From NCBI RefSeq assembly GCF_900176385.1, contig NZ_FWXN01000011.1, forward strand, positions 94,468-158,467: 64,000 nt of DNA. Reading direction: 5' to 3'. This stretch comes from Janibacter indicus (GTDB lineage: Bacteria > Actinomycetota > Actinomycetes > Actinomycetales > Dermatophilaceae). A model generated the notes under the pieces. The model was not told the origin of the DNA. It ran no database searches and was given only the letters and a program-made list of their open reading frames with translations. Position 1 is the stretch's first letter, and each line of letters begins with the position of its first letter. The translations under genes were made by a program, and so were the position numbers. Positions 1 to 8,052 of this stretch are shown in pieces.

Positions 1-1303
1 AGACCCACGGCTGGCCGGTGCCGATCCAGCCACCGCTCACCCGCTCGACCGCGCCGTCGACGTCGAGCACCTTGAGCAGCAGCTCCAGCCGCGTGCGCCG
101 GATGTCGACGATCGTTTCGAGGGCGGCCGTCGACAGGGGACGGCCGGCCTCGGCGAGCGCGGTGATGACGGCCGCGGCCTGGTCCTCGCGGGGCATGGAG
201 GAGGAGGCGAAGTAGGTCCAGATGGAGACGTCGTCGTGGCCGGGGAGCAGCACGACGTCGGCGCGCTCGGTGGCACGCCCGGCGCGCCCGACCTGCTGGT
301 AGTAGGCGACGGGCGAGGACGGTGCACCGAGGTGGACGACGAAGCCGAGGTCGGGCTTGTCGAAGCCCATGCCGAGGGCGCTCGTCGCGACGAGTGCCTT
401 GACCTCGTTGTGCCGCAGCGCCTCCTCCATCGACGCCCGCTCCTCCGCGTCGGACCGACCGGTGTAGGCGGCAACGCGGTGGCCAGCCGCCTGCAGCGCG
501 GCGGCGACGTCCTCGGCGGCACTGACGGTGAGCGTGTAGATGATGCCGCTGCCCTCGAGCTCGCCCAGGTGGGTCGTCAGCCAGGCGAGGTGGTGGTCGG
601 TGCCGGCACGCGGGAGGACGGCCAGGCGAAGGCTGTCGCGCGCGAGCGGTCCACGGACGGTGAGGACCTCGTCGTCGGTGCCGGCCGCCAGCTGCTCGGC
701 GACGTCGTGGACGACGCGCTCGTTGGCCGTCGCGGTCGTCGCGAGCACCGGGGTGCCCTGCGGGAGCTCGCCCAGCAGGTCCTTGATCCGGCGGTAGTCG
801 GGGCGGAAGTCATGGCCCCAGTCGCTGACGCAGTGCGCCTCGTCGACGACGAGCAGACCGCACCGCCGGGTGAGGTCGGGCAGCTGCTCGGCGCGGAACC
901 GGGGGTTGTTGAGCCGCTCGGGGCTGACGAGCAGGACGTCGACCTCGTCGCGGGCGAGCCGGCCCCGGACCTCGTCCCACTCCTGGGCGTTGGCCGAGTT
1001 CATCGACACGGCGCGCACGCCGGCCCGCTCGGCGGCGGCGATCTGGTCGCGCATGAGCGCGAGCAGCGGCGAGACGATGAGTGCCGGGCCGGCTCCCTTC
1101 GCCCGCTGCAGGCGCGAGGCGACGAAGTAGACGGCCGACTTGCCCCACCCGGTGCGCTGGACGACGAGCACCCGCCGCCCACCCCCGACGAGGGCCTCGA
1201 TCGCCTCGAGCTGTCCGTCGCGGAAGGTGACGTCGTCGCGGCCGACGAGCTGCCGCAGGACAGCGGTCGCGTCGTCGTGGAGGGAGCTGGTCTGTGTGGT
1301 CAT
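1..1303 (-). CDS. recQ: RecQ-family ATP-dependent DNA helicase (3' end beyond window)
   Basis: Superfamily 2 DNA helicase for 3'-5' unwinding in recombination and repair. About 434 N-terminal residues are visible and the reading frame runs off the left edge, so the C-terminus is missing. Seen: the zero-motif glutamine near residue 31 (FRDGQ), a Walker A of the form RTGWGKS at 50-56, DEAH at 153-156 followed by CVSDWGHDFRPDY, and the helicase-C signature QQVGRAGR. The start is the ATG at 1301-1303. A TACGGT hexamer lies 8 nt upstream, so the mRNA may be leaderless. The W in the P-loop, where classical RecQ has TGxGKS with a small residue, is typical of an actinobacterial RecQ-like branch (recalled), so equivalence to E. 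coli RecQ is not certain. It is divergent from the thioesterase gene. Confidence 0.9.
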   Translation of the reverse strand, partial: MTTQTSSLHDDATAVLRQLVGRDDVTFRDGQLEAIEALVGGGRRVLVVQRTGWGKSAVYFVASRLQRAKGAGPALIVSPLLALMRDQIAAAERAGVRAVSMNSANAQEWDEVRGRLARDEVDVLLVSPERLNNPRFRAEQLPDLTRRCGLLVVDEAHCVSDWGHDFRPDYRRIKDLLGELPQGTPVLATTATANERVVHDVAEQLAAGTDDEVLTVRGPLARDSLRLAVLPRAGTDHHLAWLTTHLGELEGSGIIYTLTVSAAEDVAAALQAAGHRVAAYTGRSDAEERASMEEALRHNEVKALVATSALGMGFDKPDLGFVVHLGAPSSPVAYYQQVGRAGRATERADVVLLPGHDDVSIWTYFASSSMPREDQAAAVITALAEAGRPLSTAALETIVDIRRTRLELLLKVLDVDGAVERVSGGWIGTGQPWV

Positions 1304-1311
1304 CGTGGTCA

Positions 1312-1317
1312 ACCGTA
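1312..1317 (-). promoter_or_regulatory. -10 hexamer of recQ-like gene, leaderless arrangement
   Basis: On the minus strand TACGGT is followed by 8 nt and then the ATG. No ribosome binding site fits between them, so transcription probably starts at or next to the start codon. Confidence 0.5.
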
Positions 1318-1393
1318 GGTCAGCCCACCGACCACGAGCCGGCCGCCGACGGAGGATGGGGATGACCGCGACGGTCGGTGGGAGGATGTGGAC

Positions 1394-1849
1394 ATGACGA
1401 GCAAGACCACCGAGCCGGCGGCCTTCACGGCCGAGATCGGCCTGCGCTGGGGCGACATGGACGCCTACGGCCACGTCAACAACGTCCAGTACCACCGCCT
1501 GCTCGAGGAGGCCCGCATCCGGGCCTTCGCCGAGTGGTTCCACTCCAGCGGGGGAGAGCGCATGCTGCGCTCGGGGGTGCTCCTTGCCCGGCAGGAGATC
1601 GAGTACCTCGAGCAGCTCGTCTACCGCCCGGAGCCGATCCTCATCGACATGTGGGTCACCTCGCTCGGTGGCGCCAGCTGGGACATGGGCTACACGATCC
1701 GCGACGAGGAGGTGGTCTGCGCGCGTGCCGAGTCCACGCTCGTCGCCTTCGACATCGCCGCGCAGAGCGCCCGCCGGCTCACCGACGAGGAGCGGGCCGC
1801 GCTCACCGCCCGGCAGGGCGGTCCGGTTCCGATGCGGCGCCGGCGATGA
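1394..1849 (+). CDS. Acyl-CoA thioesterase, hotdog fold (4HBT family)
   Basis: Predicted cytoplasmic thioesterase that hydrolyses acyl-CoA thioesters; the true substrate is unknown. Its N-terminal stretch contains WGDMDAYGHVNNVQY, the 4HBT/YbgC-FadM type signature whose aspartate is catalytic, and its 151 residues are the usual length of a single hotdog domain. I prefer ATG 1394 to the in-frame GTG at 1388 because GGAGGA at 1381-1386 is 7 nt from the ATG and only about 2 nt from the GTG. The stop overlaps the start of the next gene by 4 nt (ATGA), so the two genes are translationally coupled. Confidence 0.85.
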   Translation: MTSKTTEPAAFTAEIGLRWGDMDAYGHVNNVQYHRLLEEARIRAFAEWFHSSGGERMLRSGVLLARQEIEYLEQLVYRPEPILIDMWVTSLGGASWDMGYTIRDEEVVCARAESTLVAFDIAAQSARRLTDEERAALTARQGGPVPMRRRR

Positions 1850-2475
1850 CCCCCCTTCGCCTCGCCGACGCTGAGAGCGCCGCGGACCTCACGACCTATC
1901 TCACCCGGGCCAAGCGCCTGGACGAAGGGGGCGACGTGCGCCTGCAGGCAGTCGGCTCCGTGCTGGCCGCCTGGACCTGCGTGCTCCCGGGGCGTGGCCT
2001 GGGCAGCACCGGTCTCGTCCTCGGGCTGCGGACCTACGCCCTGGCCGAGGCGAGCTCGATGGACACGACGGTCCCGCTGTCGGCAGTGACCGACCGCCTC
2101 GCCCGCGGAGGCACCCAGATCGAGCAGCCGCCGGTGACCTCGCAGCCGACGTGGCGCGCCCTCACCCCGCCGCGATCCGGCTGGGAGCCGGTCGGCGTGG
2201 TCGCCGACGCCGAGCTGCTCGCCGCCGCCCGGGCCGGGATTGCCGAGGTCGCGGAGGGTGCCCCCGAGGGGTCCGGTGCTTCGGCCGTCGCCGACCTGCG
2301 CTCGCGGGTCTGGGGCCGCCCCACGTCGACCATCCCGCCGGTGCCGGCCGGGACGGCCTTCGGGCTGCACGCCCTGGGCTTCCTGCGACCCGACGCCGAC
2401 GCCCGGGCCCAGATCCACACGGTGGGCCCGTGGACCCGGGTGGCGACGGACCGAGGCTTCGTCCTCGCTCGCTGA
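1846..2475 (+). CDS. Conserved hypothetical protein, 209 aa
   Basis: I do not recognise a domain. The protein is soluble, has no signal peptide or membrane segment, and is rich in Ala, Thr and Arg. It shares an ATGA overlap with the upstream thioesterase gene, so both are probably made from one mRNA. The start codon is followed at once by ACC CCC CTT CGC, which uses the rare leucine codon CTT and contains one copy of the CCCCCTTCG motif. A second copy, in opposite orientation, falls at Asp-Glu-Gly-Gly near residue 27 and uses the rare codon GAA. Function unknown. Confidence 0.7.
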   Translation: MTPLRLADAESAADLTTYLTRAKRLDEGGDVRLQAVGSVLAAWTCVLPGRGLGSTGLVLGLRTYALAEASSMDTTVPLSAVTDRLARGGTQIEQPPVTSQPTWRALTPPRSGWEPVGVVADAELLAAARAGIAEVAEGAPEGSGASAVADLRSRVWGRPTSTIPPVPAGTAFGLHALGFLRPDADARAQIHTVGPWTRVATDRGFVLAR

Positions 2476-2479
2476 TCCG

Positions 2480-2485
2480 TAGGGT
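2480..2485 (+). promoter_or_regulatory. -10 hexamer before inositol-phosphatase family gene
   Basis: TAGGGT is followed by 7 nt and then GTG 2493, implying a leaderless transcript that starts within 5 nt of the preceding stop codon. Confidence 0.5.
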
Positions 2486-2492
2486 GGGCCGC

Positions 2493-3269
2493 GTGGACGA
2501 CCACCTCGCCGACCTCGACGACGCCGCGCTCGCGGCAACGCTGACCCGGGACGCGGCGCGGCTCGCCGCTCGCATGCGCGCCGAGGGGCTGCAGGCACAG
2601 CACAAGACGTCGATCTCCGACGTCGTCACGGCGGCCGACCACGCGGCCGAGGAGCTCGTCGCCGGCACGCTCGCCCGGTTGCGTCCCGACGACGGGATTG
2701 TCGGCGAGGAGGGTGCCGAGGCCGAGAGCCGCTCCGGTCGCACGTGGGTCATCGACCCCGTCGACGGGACCTACAACTTCCTCTCTGGCCTGGGCACCTG
2801 GTGCAGCGCCCTCGCCCTGCGCGACGGCAGCGGCCTCGTGCTCGGTGCCGTGCACCAGCCCGCGGTCGAGGAGGCCTGGATCGGGGGGCATGACCTGCCG
2901 ACGACGCTCAACGACTCACCCGTCGGTGACCTCGCCGACCTGCCTCTGGCCGAGGTCGCGATGGCGACCTATCTCCACCCCGCGCGCCTGCCCGACGCCA
3001 CCCTGCGCGAGCCCTGGCTGGCCGCGATCGAGGGTGCGGCCACGGTCCGGATGTTCGGCTCCGGCTCGTGCGACCTGGCCGCGGTCGCCGCGGGGCGCAT
3101 CGGCGTGTGGGCCCAGCAGTCGGTGCCGGAGTGGGACTGGCTGCCCGGCGCGGCGCTCGTCACCGCGGCCGGCGGGCGGACCGAGCAGGTCGAGGTCCGC
3201 GGGCACGTCTGGAGCGTCGCCGGGCGCCCCACCGCCGTCGAGCAGGTCCTCGCCGCGCTTCAGTCCTGA
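2493..3269 (+). CDS. Inositol monophosphatase family protein
   Basis: Mg2+-dependent sugar- or inositol-phosphate phosphatase, 258 aa. The diagnostic metal-binding motifs are present: IVGEEG around residues 69-74, then WVIDPVDGTYNF with aspartates near 88 and 91, and the C-terminal WDWLPGAALVTAAGG, whose aspartate completes the site. Family members act on inositol-1-phosphate, histidinol phosphate or PAP, and sequence alone does not choose between these. The GTG start at 2493 is preceded by a TAGGGT hexamer rather than a Shine-Dalgarno sequence. Its end meets the convergent glycerophosphodiesterase gene with 1 nt between them. Confidence 0.88.
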   Translation: MDDHLADLDDAALAATLTRDAARLAARMRAEGLQAQHKTSISDVVTAADHAAEELVAGTLARLRPDDGIVGEEGAEAESRSGRTWVIDPVDGTYNFLSGLGTWCSALALRDGSGLVLGAVHQPAVEEAWIGGHDLPTTLNDSPVGDLADLPLAEVAMATYLHPARLPDATLREPWLAAIEGAATVRMFGSGSCDLAAVAAGRIGVWAQQSVPEWDWLPGAALVTAAGGRTEQVEVRGHVWSVAGRPTAVEQVLAALQS

Positions 3270-3270
3270 C

Positions 3271-4077
3271 CTACCGCGACGACGGGCGAAGGGGGTGACC
3301 CCGGTCCGCGAGCACGTCGCGCAGGGTGTCGATCCGGTCGGTGACGATGCCGTCGACGCCGAGGTCGAGCAGACGGTGCATCTCGTCGGCGTCGTCGATC
3401 GTCCACACGTGCACCTGCTTGCCCAGGCGGTGGGCGGTGGCGACGAGCCGGGGCACGACGACGCCGACGGTCGCCGGCCCGAGCCGGTGGGTCACCGGGA
3501 TCTGCAGCGCCTGGGCAGGGGAGTGGACGAGCCGGGAGAGCGCCCCCGGGAGCAGTCGGAGCGAGGCGACGCCGACCGGGCCCGCAGACGTCGCGAGGTC
3601 CGGGCCGAGCGCGCGGCGCACCCGGCGCAGTCGCCCGTCGCTGAAGGACCCGATGCACACCCGGTCGATCGCGGCGTGCTGGCGGATCGCGGCGACGAGG
3701 GGCTCGACGGCCGGGTCGGCCTTGACGTCGATGTTGAAGCGGGCCTCGGGGAAGGTCTCGAAGAGTTCGTCCATGAGGGGCACAGCGTCGGTCCCGTGGA
3801 TGCGTGCGCCCGCGACCGCCTCCCACGGCAGGCTCGCGATCGCTCCCTCGGCGTCGGTCACCCGGTCGAGCACCTCGTCGTGGAAGGCGACGAGCCGCCC
3901 GTCGGCGGTCGCGTGCACGTCCGTCTCGAGATAGCGGTAACCCATGTCGACCGCCTGGTGGAAGGCGTGGACGGTGTTCTCACGACCGAGGTTGGGCTCG
4001 TAGGTCGAGCCGCCGCGATGGGCGAGCGCCAGGGGAGTGGGGTGGTCGAAGTAGGGGTAGTCGCGCGCCGGCCTCAC
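3271..4077 (-). CDS. Glycerophosphodiester phosphodiesterase
   Basis: Hydrolyses glycerophosphodiesters to glycerol-3-phosphate and an alcohol. The GDPD core is complete: LALAHRGG with His20, Glu33-Asn34 in GREN, ETDVHATADG with Glu51 and Asp53, and AFHD with His66. There is no signal peptide, so it is probably a cytoplasmic form of about 268 aa. A GTG at 4107 in the same frame would add ten residues, but TACGGT sits 6 nt before the GTG at 4077, and the family similarity begins just inside it, so I chose 4077. Convergent with the inositol-phosphatase family gene. Confidence 0.88.
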   Translation of the reverse strand: MRPARDYPYFDHPTPLALAHRGGSTYEPNLGRENTVHAFHQAVDMGYRYLETDVHATADGRLVAFHDEVLDRVTDAEGAIASLPWEAVAGARIHGTDAVPLMDELFETFPEARFNIDVKADPAVEPLVAAIRQHAAIDRVCIGSFSDGRLRRVRRALGPDLATSAGPVGVASLRLLPGALSRLVHSPAQALQIPVTHRLGPATVGVVVPRLVATAHRLGKQVHVWTIDDADEMHRLLDLGVDGIVTDRIDTLRDVLADRGHPLRPSSR

Positions 4078-4083
4078 GCGCTC

Positions 4084-4089
4084 ACCGTA
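4084..4089 (-). promoter_or_regulatory. -10 hexamer of glycerophosphodiesterase gene
   Basis: Minus-strand TACGGT, 6 nt, then GTG 4077. This is the leaderless pattern, and it decides the start-codon choice. Confidence 0.45.
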
Positions 4090-4156
4090 CGCGCCCGGCA
4101 GTGGCACGCGACGCAGTCCGGCCCGCCGGCTCGCACCGCCCCGAGCGGGAGCCTCC

Positions 4157-4708
4157 TCAGCGGAGGAAGGCGTCGATCCGCTCGCTGGTCGCGGACGTGA
4201 TCGCTTCGTCGTAGCCGGGCAGCTCGGGGTCGGTGAAGAGGTGCCCCCGGCCGGGCGTCACGTGGTCCTCGAAGGGAGCACCGCTCGCCTCGACGGCCGC
4301 GCCCAGCCGGGGCACGTCGGCAGGCGAGATCCAGTGGTCGTCCTCATGGCGGTGGACCTGGACGGGCACGCCGGACCACTCGTAGCGCGGTGCGGCGACC
4401 GAGTGCAGCAGGATCGCGGCCCGGGCGCGCGGCCGGCGCGCCGCGAGGCGCTGGGCGAACCACGCCCCGAGCGAGAAGCCGGCGAGCACCGTCTCGGGTG
4501 GCAGCGTCGCCGCGAGCTCACGGACCGCCTCGAAGTACTCGGTGTGAGCGTCACGGTGCGCGATGCCCGGCGCCTCCTCGCCGAAGACGTGACCTTCGTA
4601 GTAGTCGGGCACGACGACCTCGTGACCGAGCTCGCGCAACCGGTCGGCGAAGGCGTGCACCCCCGGCCGCAGGCCGAGCGCGGAGTGGAGCAGCAGGACG
4701 TGGGCCAT
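4157..4708 (-). CDS. Alpha/beta hydrolase, dienelactone-hydrolase-like
   Basis: Soluble hydrolase of 183 aa with the nucleophile elbow GFSLG (Ser79), a probable acid within HRHEDDHW and a terminal catalytic histidine in GRGHLF. The N-terminal VLLLHSALGLRPG forms the first beta strand and oxyanion region. Substrate unknown. The ATG at 4708 overlaps the stop codon of the upstream alpha-glucosidase gene by 1 nt (TGATG), so glbO, the glucosidase and this gene form one tightly packed unit. Confidence 0.82.
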   Translation of the reverse strand: MAHVLLLHSALGLRPGVHAFADRLRELGHEVVVPDYYEGHVFGEEAPGIAHRDAHTEYFEAVRELAATLPPETVLAGFSLGAWFAQRLAARRPRARAAILLHSVAAPRYEWSGVPVQVHRHEDDHWISPADVPRLGAAVEASGAPFEDHVTPGRGHLFTDPELPGYDEAITSATSERIDAFLR

Positions 4709-6411
4709 CAGCCCAGGTCCGCCCACACCGCGGTGTCCGTCGGCACCCGGCCGTCGGCCAGGTCGCCGGATGCGACGAGCAGCCGGGCACCCTCGGGCAG
4801 CGCCACCGGCTCGGTGCCGAGGTTGGCCACGACGAGTGTGCGGGTGCCGTCCGGCGAGGTCGCGACGTAGCCGACGACGTCGTCGGCCAGTCCCTCGACC
4901 TCGTCGAGACCGGCGAGCCCGAGCCGCCGCTCGCGGCGCAGCGCGAGCAGTCGTCGGTAGAGCTCGAGGGTCGAGCCCTCGACCCCCGTCTGCGCGTCGA
5001 CGGCGAGGTCGGAGTAGGAGGGCGGCTGCGGCAGCCACGCGGCACCGGTGGGCGAGAAGCCCAGCGCGGGCGCCCCCTGCTCCCAGGCCATCGGCACCCG
5101 GCACCCGTCGCGACCGAGCTCGAGCCCCTCGGTCCGGGCGAAGGTCGGGTCCTGACGCACCTCGTCGGGCAGGGCGGTGTGCTCGGGCAGCCCGAGCTCC
5201 TCGCCCTGGTAGACGTAGGCCCCACCGGGCAGCGCGAGCATCAGGGTCGTCGCGGCACGGGCCCGGCGCAGCCCGAGCTCGGCGTCCGGCTGTGGGTCGT
5301 CGGCGCCGATGCCGTTGGGTCGCGGACGGTCGTCGGGCAGGCCGAAGCGACTGGCGTGGCGCAGCACGTCGTGGTTGCTCAGCACCCACGTCGACGGGGC
5401 GCCGACGGAGTCGTTGGCGGCCAGCGAGCGGCGCACGCCGGCACGCAGCGCCTCGGCGCGCCAGGGCGTCTCGAGGAAGTCGAAGTTGAAGGCTTGGTGG
5501 AACTCGTCCTCGCGCACGTAGCGGGCCAGTCGGTCGGCGGGGTTGACCCACGCCTCGGCGCACATGATGCGCACCGGCTCGCCGTAGGAGTCGAGCAGCT
5601 CGCGCCATGCGCGGTAGATCTCGTGGACGCCTTCTTGGTCCCAGTAGGGCGCCTCGTGGGTCACCTCCATCAGCCCACCCGGGTGCTTGCCGAAGGGAGG
5701 GAAGGTCGGGTCCTTGACCAGGCCGTGGGCGACGTCGACACGGAAGCCGTCGACGCCCCGGTCGAGCCAGAAGCGCAGCGTCGTCTCGAAGTCCTCGCGC
5801 ACCTGCGGGTTGGTCCAGTTGAGGTCCGGCTGGCTCGGGTCGAAGAGGTGGAGGTACCACTGACCGGGCGTGCCGTCGGGCTCGGTGACGCGGGTCCAGG
5901 CGCCACCCCCGAAGTTGGCCAGCCAGTTGGTCGGCGGCTGCGACCCGTCATCGCCGAGACCGTCGCGGAAGACGTAGCGCTCGCGCTCGGGGCTGCCCGG
6001 CCCGGCGCCCAGCGCCGCCTGGAACCAGGCGTGGTCGGAGGAGGTGTGGTTGGGCACGAGGTCGACGACGACCCGCAGGCCGAGGTCGTGGGCCCGGGCG
6101 ATCATCGCGTCGGCGTCGTCGAGGGTCCCGAAGAGCGGGTCGACGTCACGGTGGTCGGCGACGTCGTAGCCGGCGTCGCGCTGCGGCGAGCGGTAGAAGG
6201 GGGAGAGCCACACGGCATCGACGCCCAGGTCGCGCAGGTGCTCCAGCCGCGAGGTGATGCCCGGCAGGTCACCGACACCGTCGCCCGAGGCGTCGGCCCA
6301 CGAGCGTGGGTACACCTGGTAGATGACGGCATCGCGCCACCACGGGGCGTCTGCCGGGTCCGGGTCGTGCAGCCCCACGGAGTGGTCGAAGGGGGTCGGT
6401 CCGGTCGTCAC
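4708..6411 (-). CDS. GH13 alpha-glucosidase (oligo-1,6-glucosidase / maltase type)
   Basis: Retaining glycoside hydrolase, 567 aa, cytoplasmic, predicted to release glucose from alpha-linked oligosaccharides. The N-terminal WWRDAVIYQVYPRSWAD and DLVPNHTS are typical of the alpha-glucosidase/oligo-1,6-glucosidase subfamily. Catalytic residues: nucleophile Asp226 in GFRVDVAHG, acid/base Glu286 in CAEAW, and the transition-state aspartate Asp348 in SNHD. It starts with GTG at 6411, overlapping the glbO stop by 4 nt (GTGA). alpha-1,4 versus alpha-1,6 preference cannot be fixed by eye. Confidence 0.9.
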   Translation of the reverse strand: MTTGPTPFDHSVGLHDPDPADAPWWRDAVIYQVYPRSWADASGDGVGDLPGITSRLEHLRDLGVDAVWLSPFYRSPQRDAGYDVADHRDVDPLFGTLDDADAMIARAHDLGLRVVVDLVPNHTSSDHAWFQAALGAGPGSPERERYVFRDGLGDDGSQPPTNWLANFGGGAWTRVTEPDGTPGQWYLHLFDPSQPDLNWTNPQVREDFETTLRFWLDRGVDGFRVDVAHGLVKDPTFPPFGKHPGGLMEVTHEAPYWDQEGVHEIYRAWRELLDSYGEPVRIMCAEAWVNPADRLARYVREDEFHQAFNFDFLETPWRAEALRAGVRRSLAANDSVGAPSTWVLSNHDVLRHASRFGLPDDRPRPNGIGADDPQPDAELGLRRARAATTLMLALPGGAYVYQGEELGLPEHTALPDEVRQDPTFARTEGLELGRDGCRVPMAWEQGAPALGFSPTGAAWLPQPPSYSDLAVDAQTGVEGSTLELYRRLLALRRERRLGLAGLDEVEGLADDVVGYVATSPDGTRTLVVANLGTEPVALPEGARLLVASGDLADGRVPTDTAVWADLG

Positions 6412-6812
6412 AGGCGCTGCCCCTCGTCGTCGGCGTTGATCATCATGTCCGCGGCCCGGGTGAAGTACTGGCGCATCGCGGCGTCGTGCGCCTCGGGCAG
6501 GTCGAGCGTGTCCATCGCGGCGAGCATGTGCCGCATCCACCGGTCGCGCATGTCGGGCGTCACGGCGTAGGGCACGTGGCGCATGCGTAGTCGCGGGTGC
6601 CCGCGCTGCTCGCTGTAGGTGTGCGGCCCACCGAAGTACTGCTCGAGGAACATCCGCAGCCGCACCTCGGCCGGGCCGAGGTCCTCCTCGGGGTACAGCG
6701 CCCGCAGCGGCTCGTCCTGCGCGACGCCCTCGTAGAAGGCACGCACGAGGCGCACGAAGGTCTCGTGCCCCCCGACCTGCTCGTAGAAGCTGTCTCCGGG
6801 CTGGGCGAACAT
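6408..6812 (-). CDS. glbO: Group II truncated haemoglobin (TrHbO)
   Basis: Haem protein of 134 aa. The block MFLEQYFGGPHTYSEQRGHPRLRMRH is almost the same as in mycobacterial GlbO and carries the conserved E-F region and the proximal histidine (HPRLRMRH). Known members bind oxygen tightly and are linked to respiration and oxidative-stress protection. Here it heads a translationally coupled unit with an alpha-glucosidase and a hydrolase. That partnership has no obvious biochemical logic and may only reflect shared expression. Confidence 0.93.
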   Translation of the reverse strand: MFAQPGDSFYEQVGGHETFVRLVRAFYEGVAQDEPLRALYPEEDLGPAEVRLRMFLEQYFGGPHTYSEQRGHPRLRMRHVPYAVTPDMRDRWMRHMLAAMDTLDLPEAHDAAMRQYFTRAADMMINADDEGQRL

Positions 6813-6825
6813 GCCCGCCAGTCTG

Positions 6826-7104
6826 TCAGGCGTCGCCCCCGACCTTGCGGCGGGGACGCTTCCACAGCATCTCGACGAGCGGCCGGGTGTCGGCCTCGTC
6901 GCGGGCCGTGCTCTTCCTCGTCCCGGTGCGCCAGGAGTTGAGGATGTGGATCAGGCCGAGGGTCTCGCCCGTCGAGGCGCCGGAGGCGCCACCGACGACG
7001 GCACCGACCTGCAGGTTGCTACAGCCTCGGCACGCGGGCTTGCCGATCGTGGACCGGTGGACCTTGCCCTGGATGCGTCGACCGCACGAGTAGCACGTGG
7101 TCAT
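6826..7104 (-). CDS. Small zinc-ribbon protein, 92 aa
   Basis: The N-terminus has two CxxC pairs, CYSC and CRGC, about 20 residues apart, which suggests a zinc ribbon. Then comes a Gly/Ala/Ser-rich stretch that could be a short hydrophobic turn, and a basic tail ending WKRPRRKVGGDA. No named family recognised. The ribosome binding site GGGGGAG is supplied by a copy of the GAAGGGGG motif at 7110-7117. It lies 33 nt downstream of the mscS-like gene and 13 nt upstream of glbO on the same strand. Confidence 0.65.
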   Translation of the reverse strand: MTTCYSCGRRIQGKVHRSTIGKPACRGCSNLQVGAVVGGASGASTGETLGLIHILNSWRTGTRKSTARDEADTRPLVEMLWKRPRRKVGGDA

Positions 7105-7137
7105 GATCTCCCCCTTCGTCGTTGGTGACGACCCTAC

Positions 7138-8052
7138 TCAGATCTGGTGCCCGCCACCGGACATCGGGATCGGGGGGCCTGCGATGCCCTCGCGGTCGAA
7201 GGTCTCCTTGACCCGACGCCGGATCTCGCGCTGGATGCCCCAGTTCTCGTCCGGGGCGCAGCGCGCGAGGACCCGCACGGTGACGGTGCCCCCGGTGATC
7301 GACTCGACGCCCAGCACCTGCAGGTCCTCGCGCAGCACCTCGTGCCAGTGCGGGTCGTCGTCGATCTGCTCGACGGTGGACCGGATGATCCCCAGGACCC
7401 GCTCGATGTCCTCGCGGTAGCTGAAGGGGATGTCGACCATGACCGTCGACCAGCCCTGGCTGCGGTTGCCGATCCGGATGATCTCGCCGTTGCGGACGTA
7501 CCAGACGACCCCGTCGGGGTCGCGGAGTCGGGTGACCCTCAGGGTGACCTCCTCGACGGTGCCGACGGCCTCGCCGGTGTCGATGAGGTCGCCCACGCCG
7601 TACTGGTCCTCGAGGATCATGAAGATCCCGGAGAGGAAGTCCTTGACGAGGGCCTGCGCGCCGAAGCCGAGGGCGACGCCGCCGACACCGGCCGAGGCGA
7701 GCAGCGGCGCGAGCGGGATCCCGAGGAGCGACATCACGGTGAGCACGGTGATGACGGCGATGGCGAAGGTGGCGATGCTGCGCAGCAGCGAGCCCATCGT
7801 CAGCGTGCGCTGGCGATAGCGCTCCTTGGCCGCCGAGGCCGGGATCCCGCTGTTGCGCTCTCGCTTGGCCCGACTGGCCTCGCTGCGGACGATCGACGCG
7901 TCGACCGCCTTGGTGATCGCCCGGTGCGCGAGCCAGCGGGCGACGAAGCCGACGACGACCGCGACGAGGATCTGTAGGGGCGCACCGAGGACCCAGTCGA
8001 GGGTGGACTCCCAGGTGAGGTCGATGGCAAGCAGGCGGGGCACGTCGATCAT
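7138..8052 (-). CDS. Small-conductance mechanosensitive channel, MscS family
   Basis: Inner-membrane channel that opens under hypo-osmotic tension. 304 aa: a short periplasmic or membrane lead with one hydrophobic segment (LGAPLQILVAVVVGFVARWL), a second pair of membrane helices, and the pore-lining TM3 of the Ala/Gly-packed type in GVGGVALGFGAQALVKDFLSG. A beta domain follows (YGVGDLIDTGEAVGTVEEVTLRVTRLRD). The ATG overlaps the pepN stop codon by 4 nt (ATGA), so it is co-translated with pepN. Confidence 0.9.
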   Translation of the reverse strand: MIDVPRLLAIDLTWESTLDWVLGAPLQILVAVVVGFVARWLAHRAITKAVDASIVRSEASRAKRERNSGIPASAAKERYRQRTLTMGSLLRSIATFAIAVITVLTVMSLLGIPLAPLLASAGVGGVALGFGAQALVKDFLSGIFMILEDQYGVGDLIDTGEAVGTVEEVTLRVTRLRDPDGVVWYVRNGEIIRIGNRSQGWSTVMVDIPFSYREDIERVLGIIRSTVEQIDDDPHWHEVLREDLQVLGVESITGGTVTVRVLARCAPDENWGIQREIRRRVKETFDREGIAGPPIPMSGGGHQI

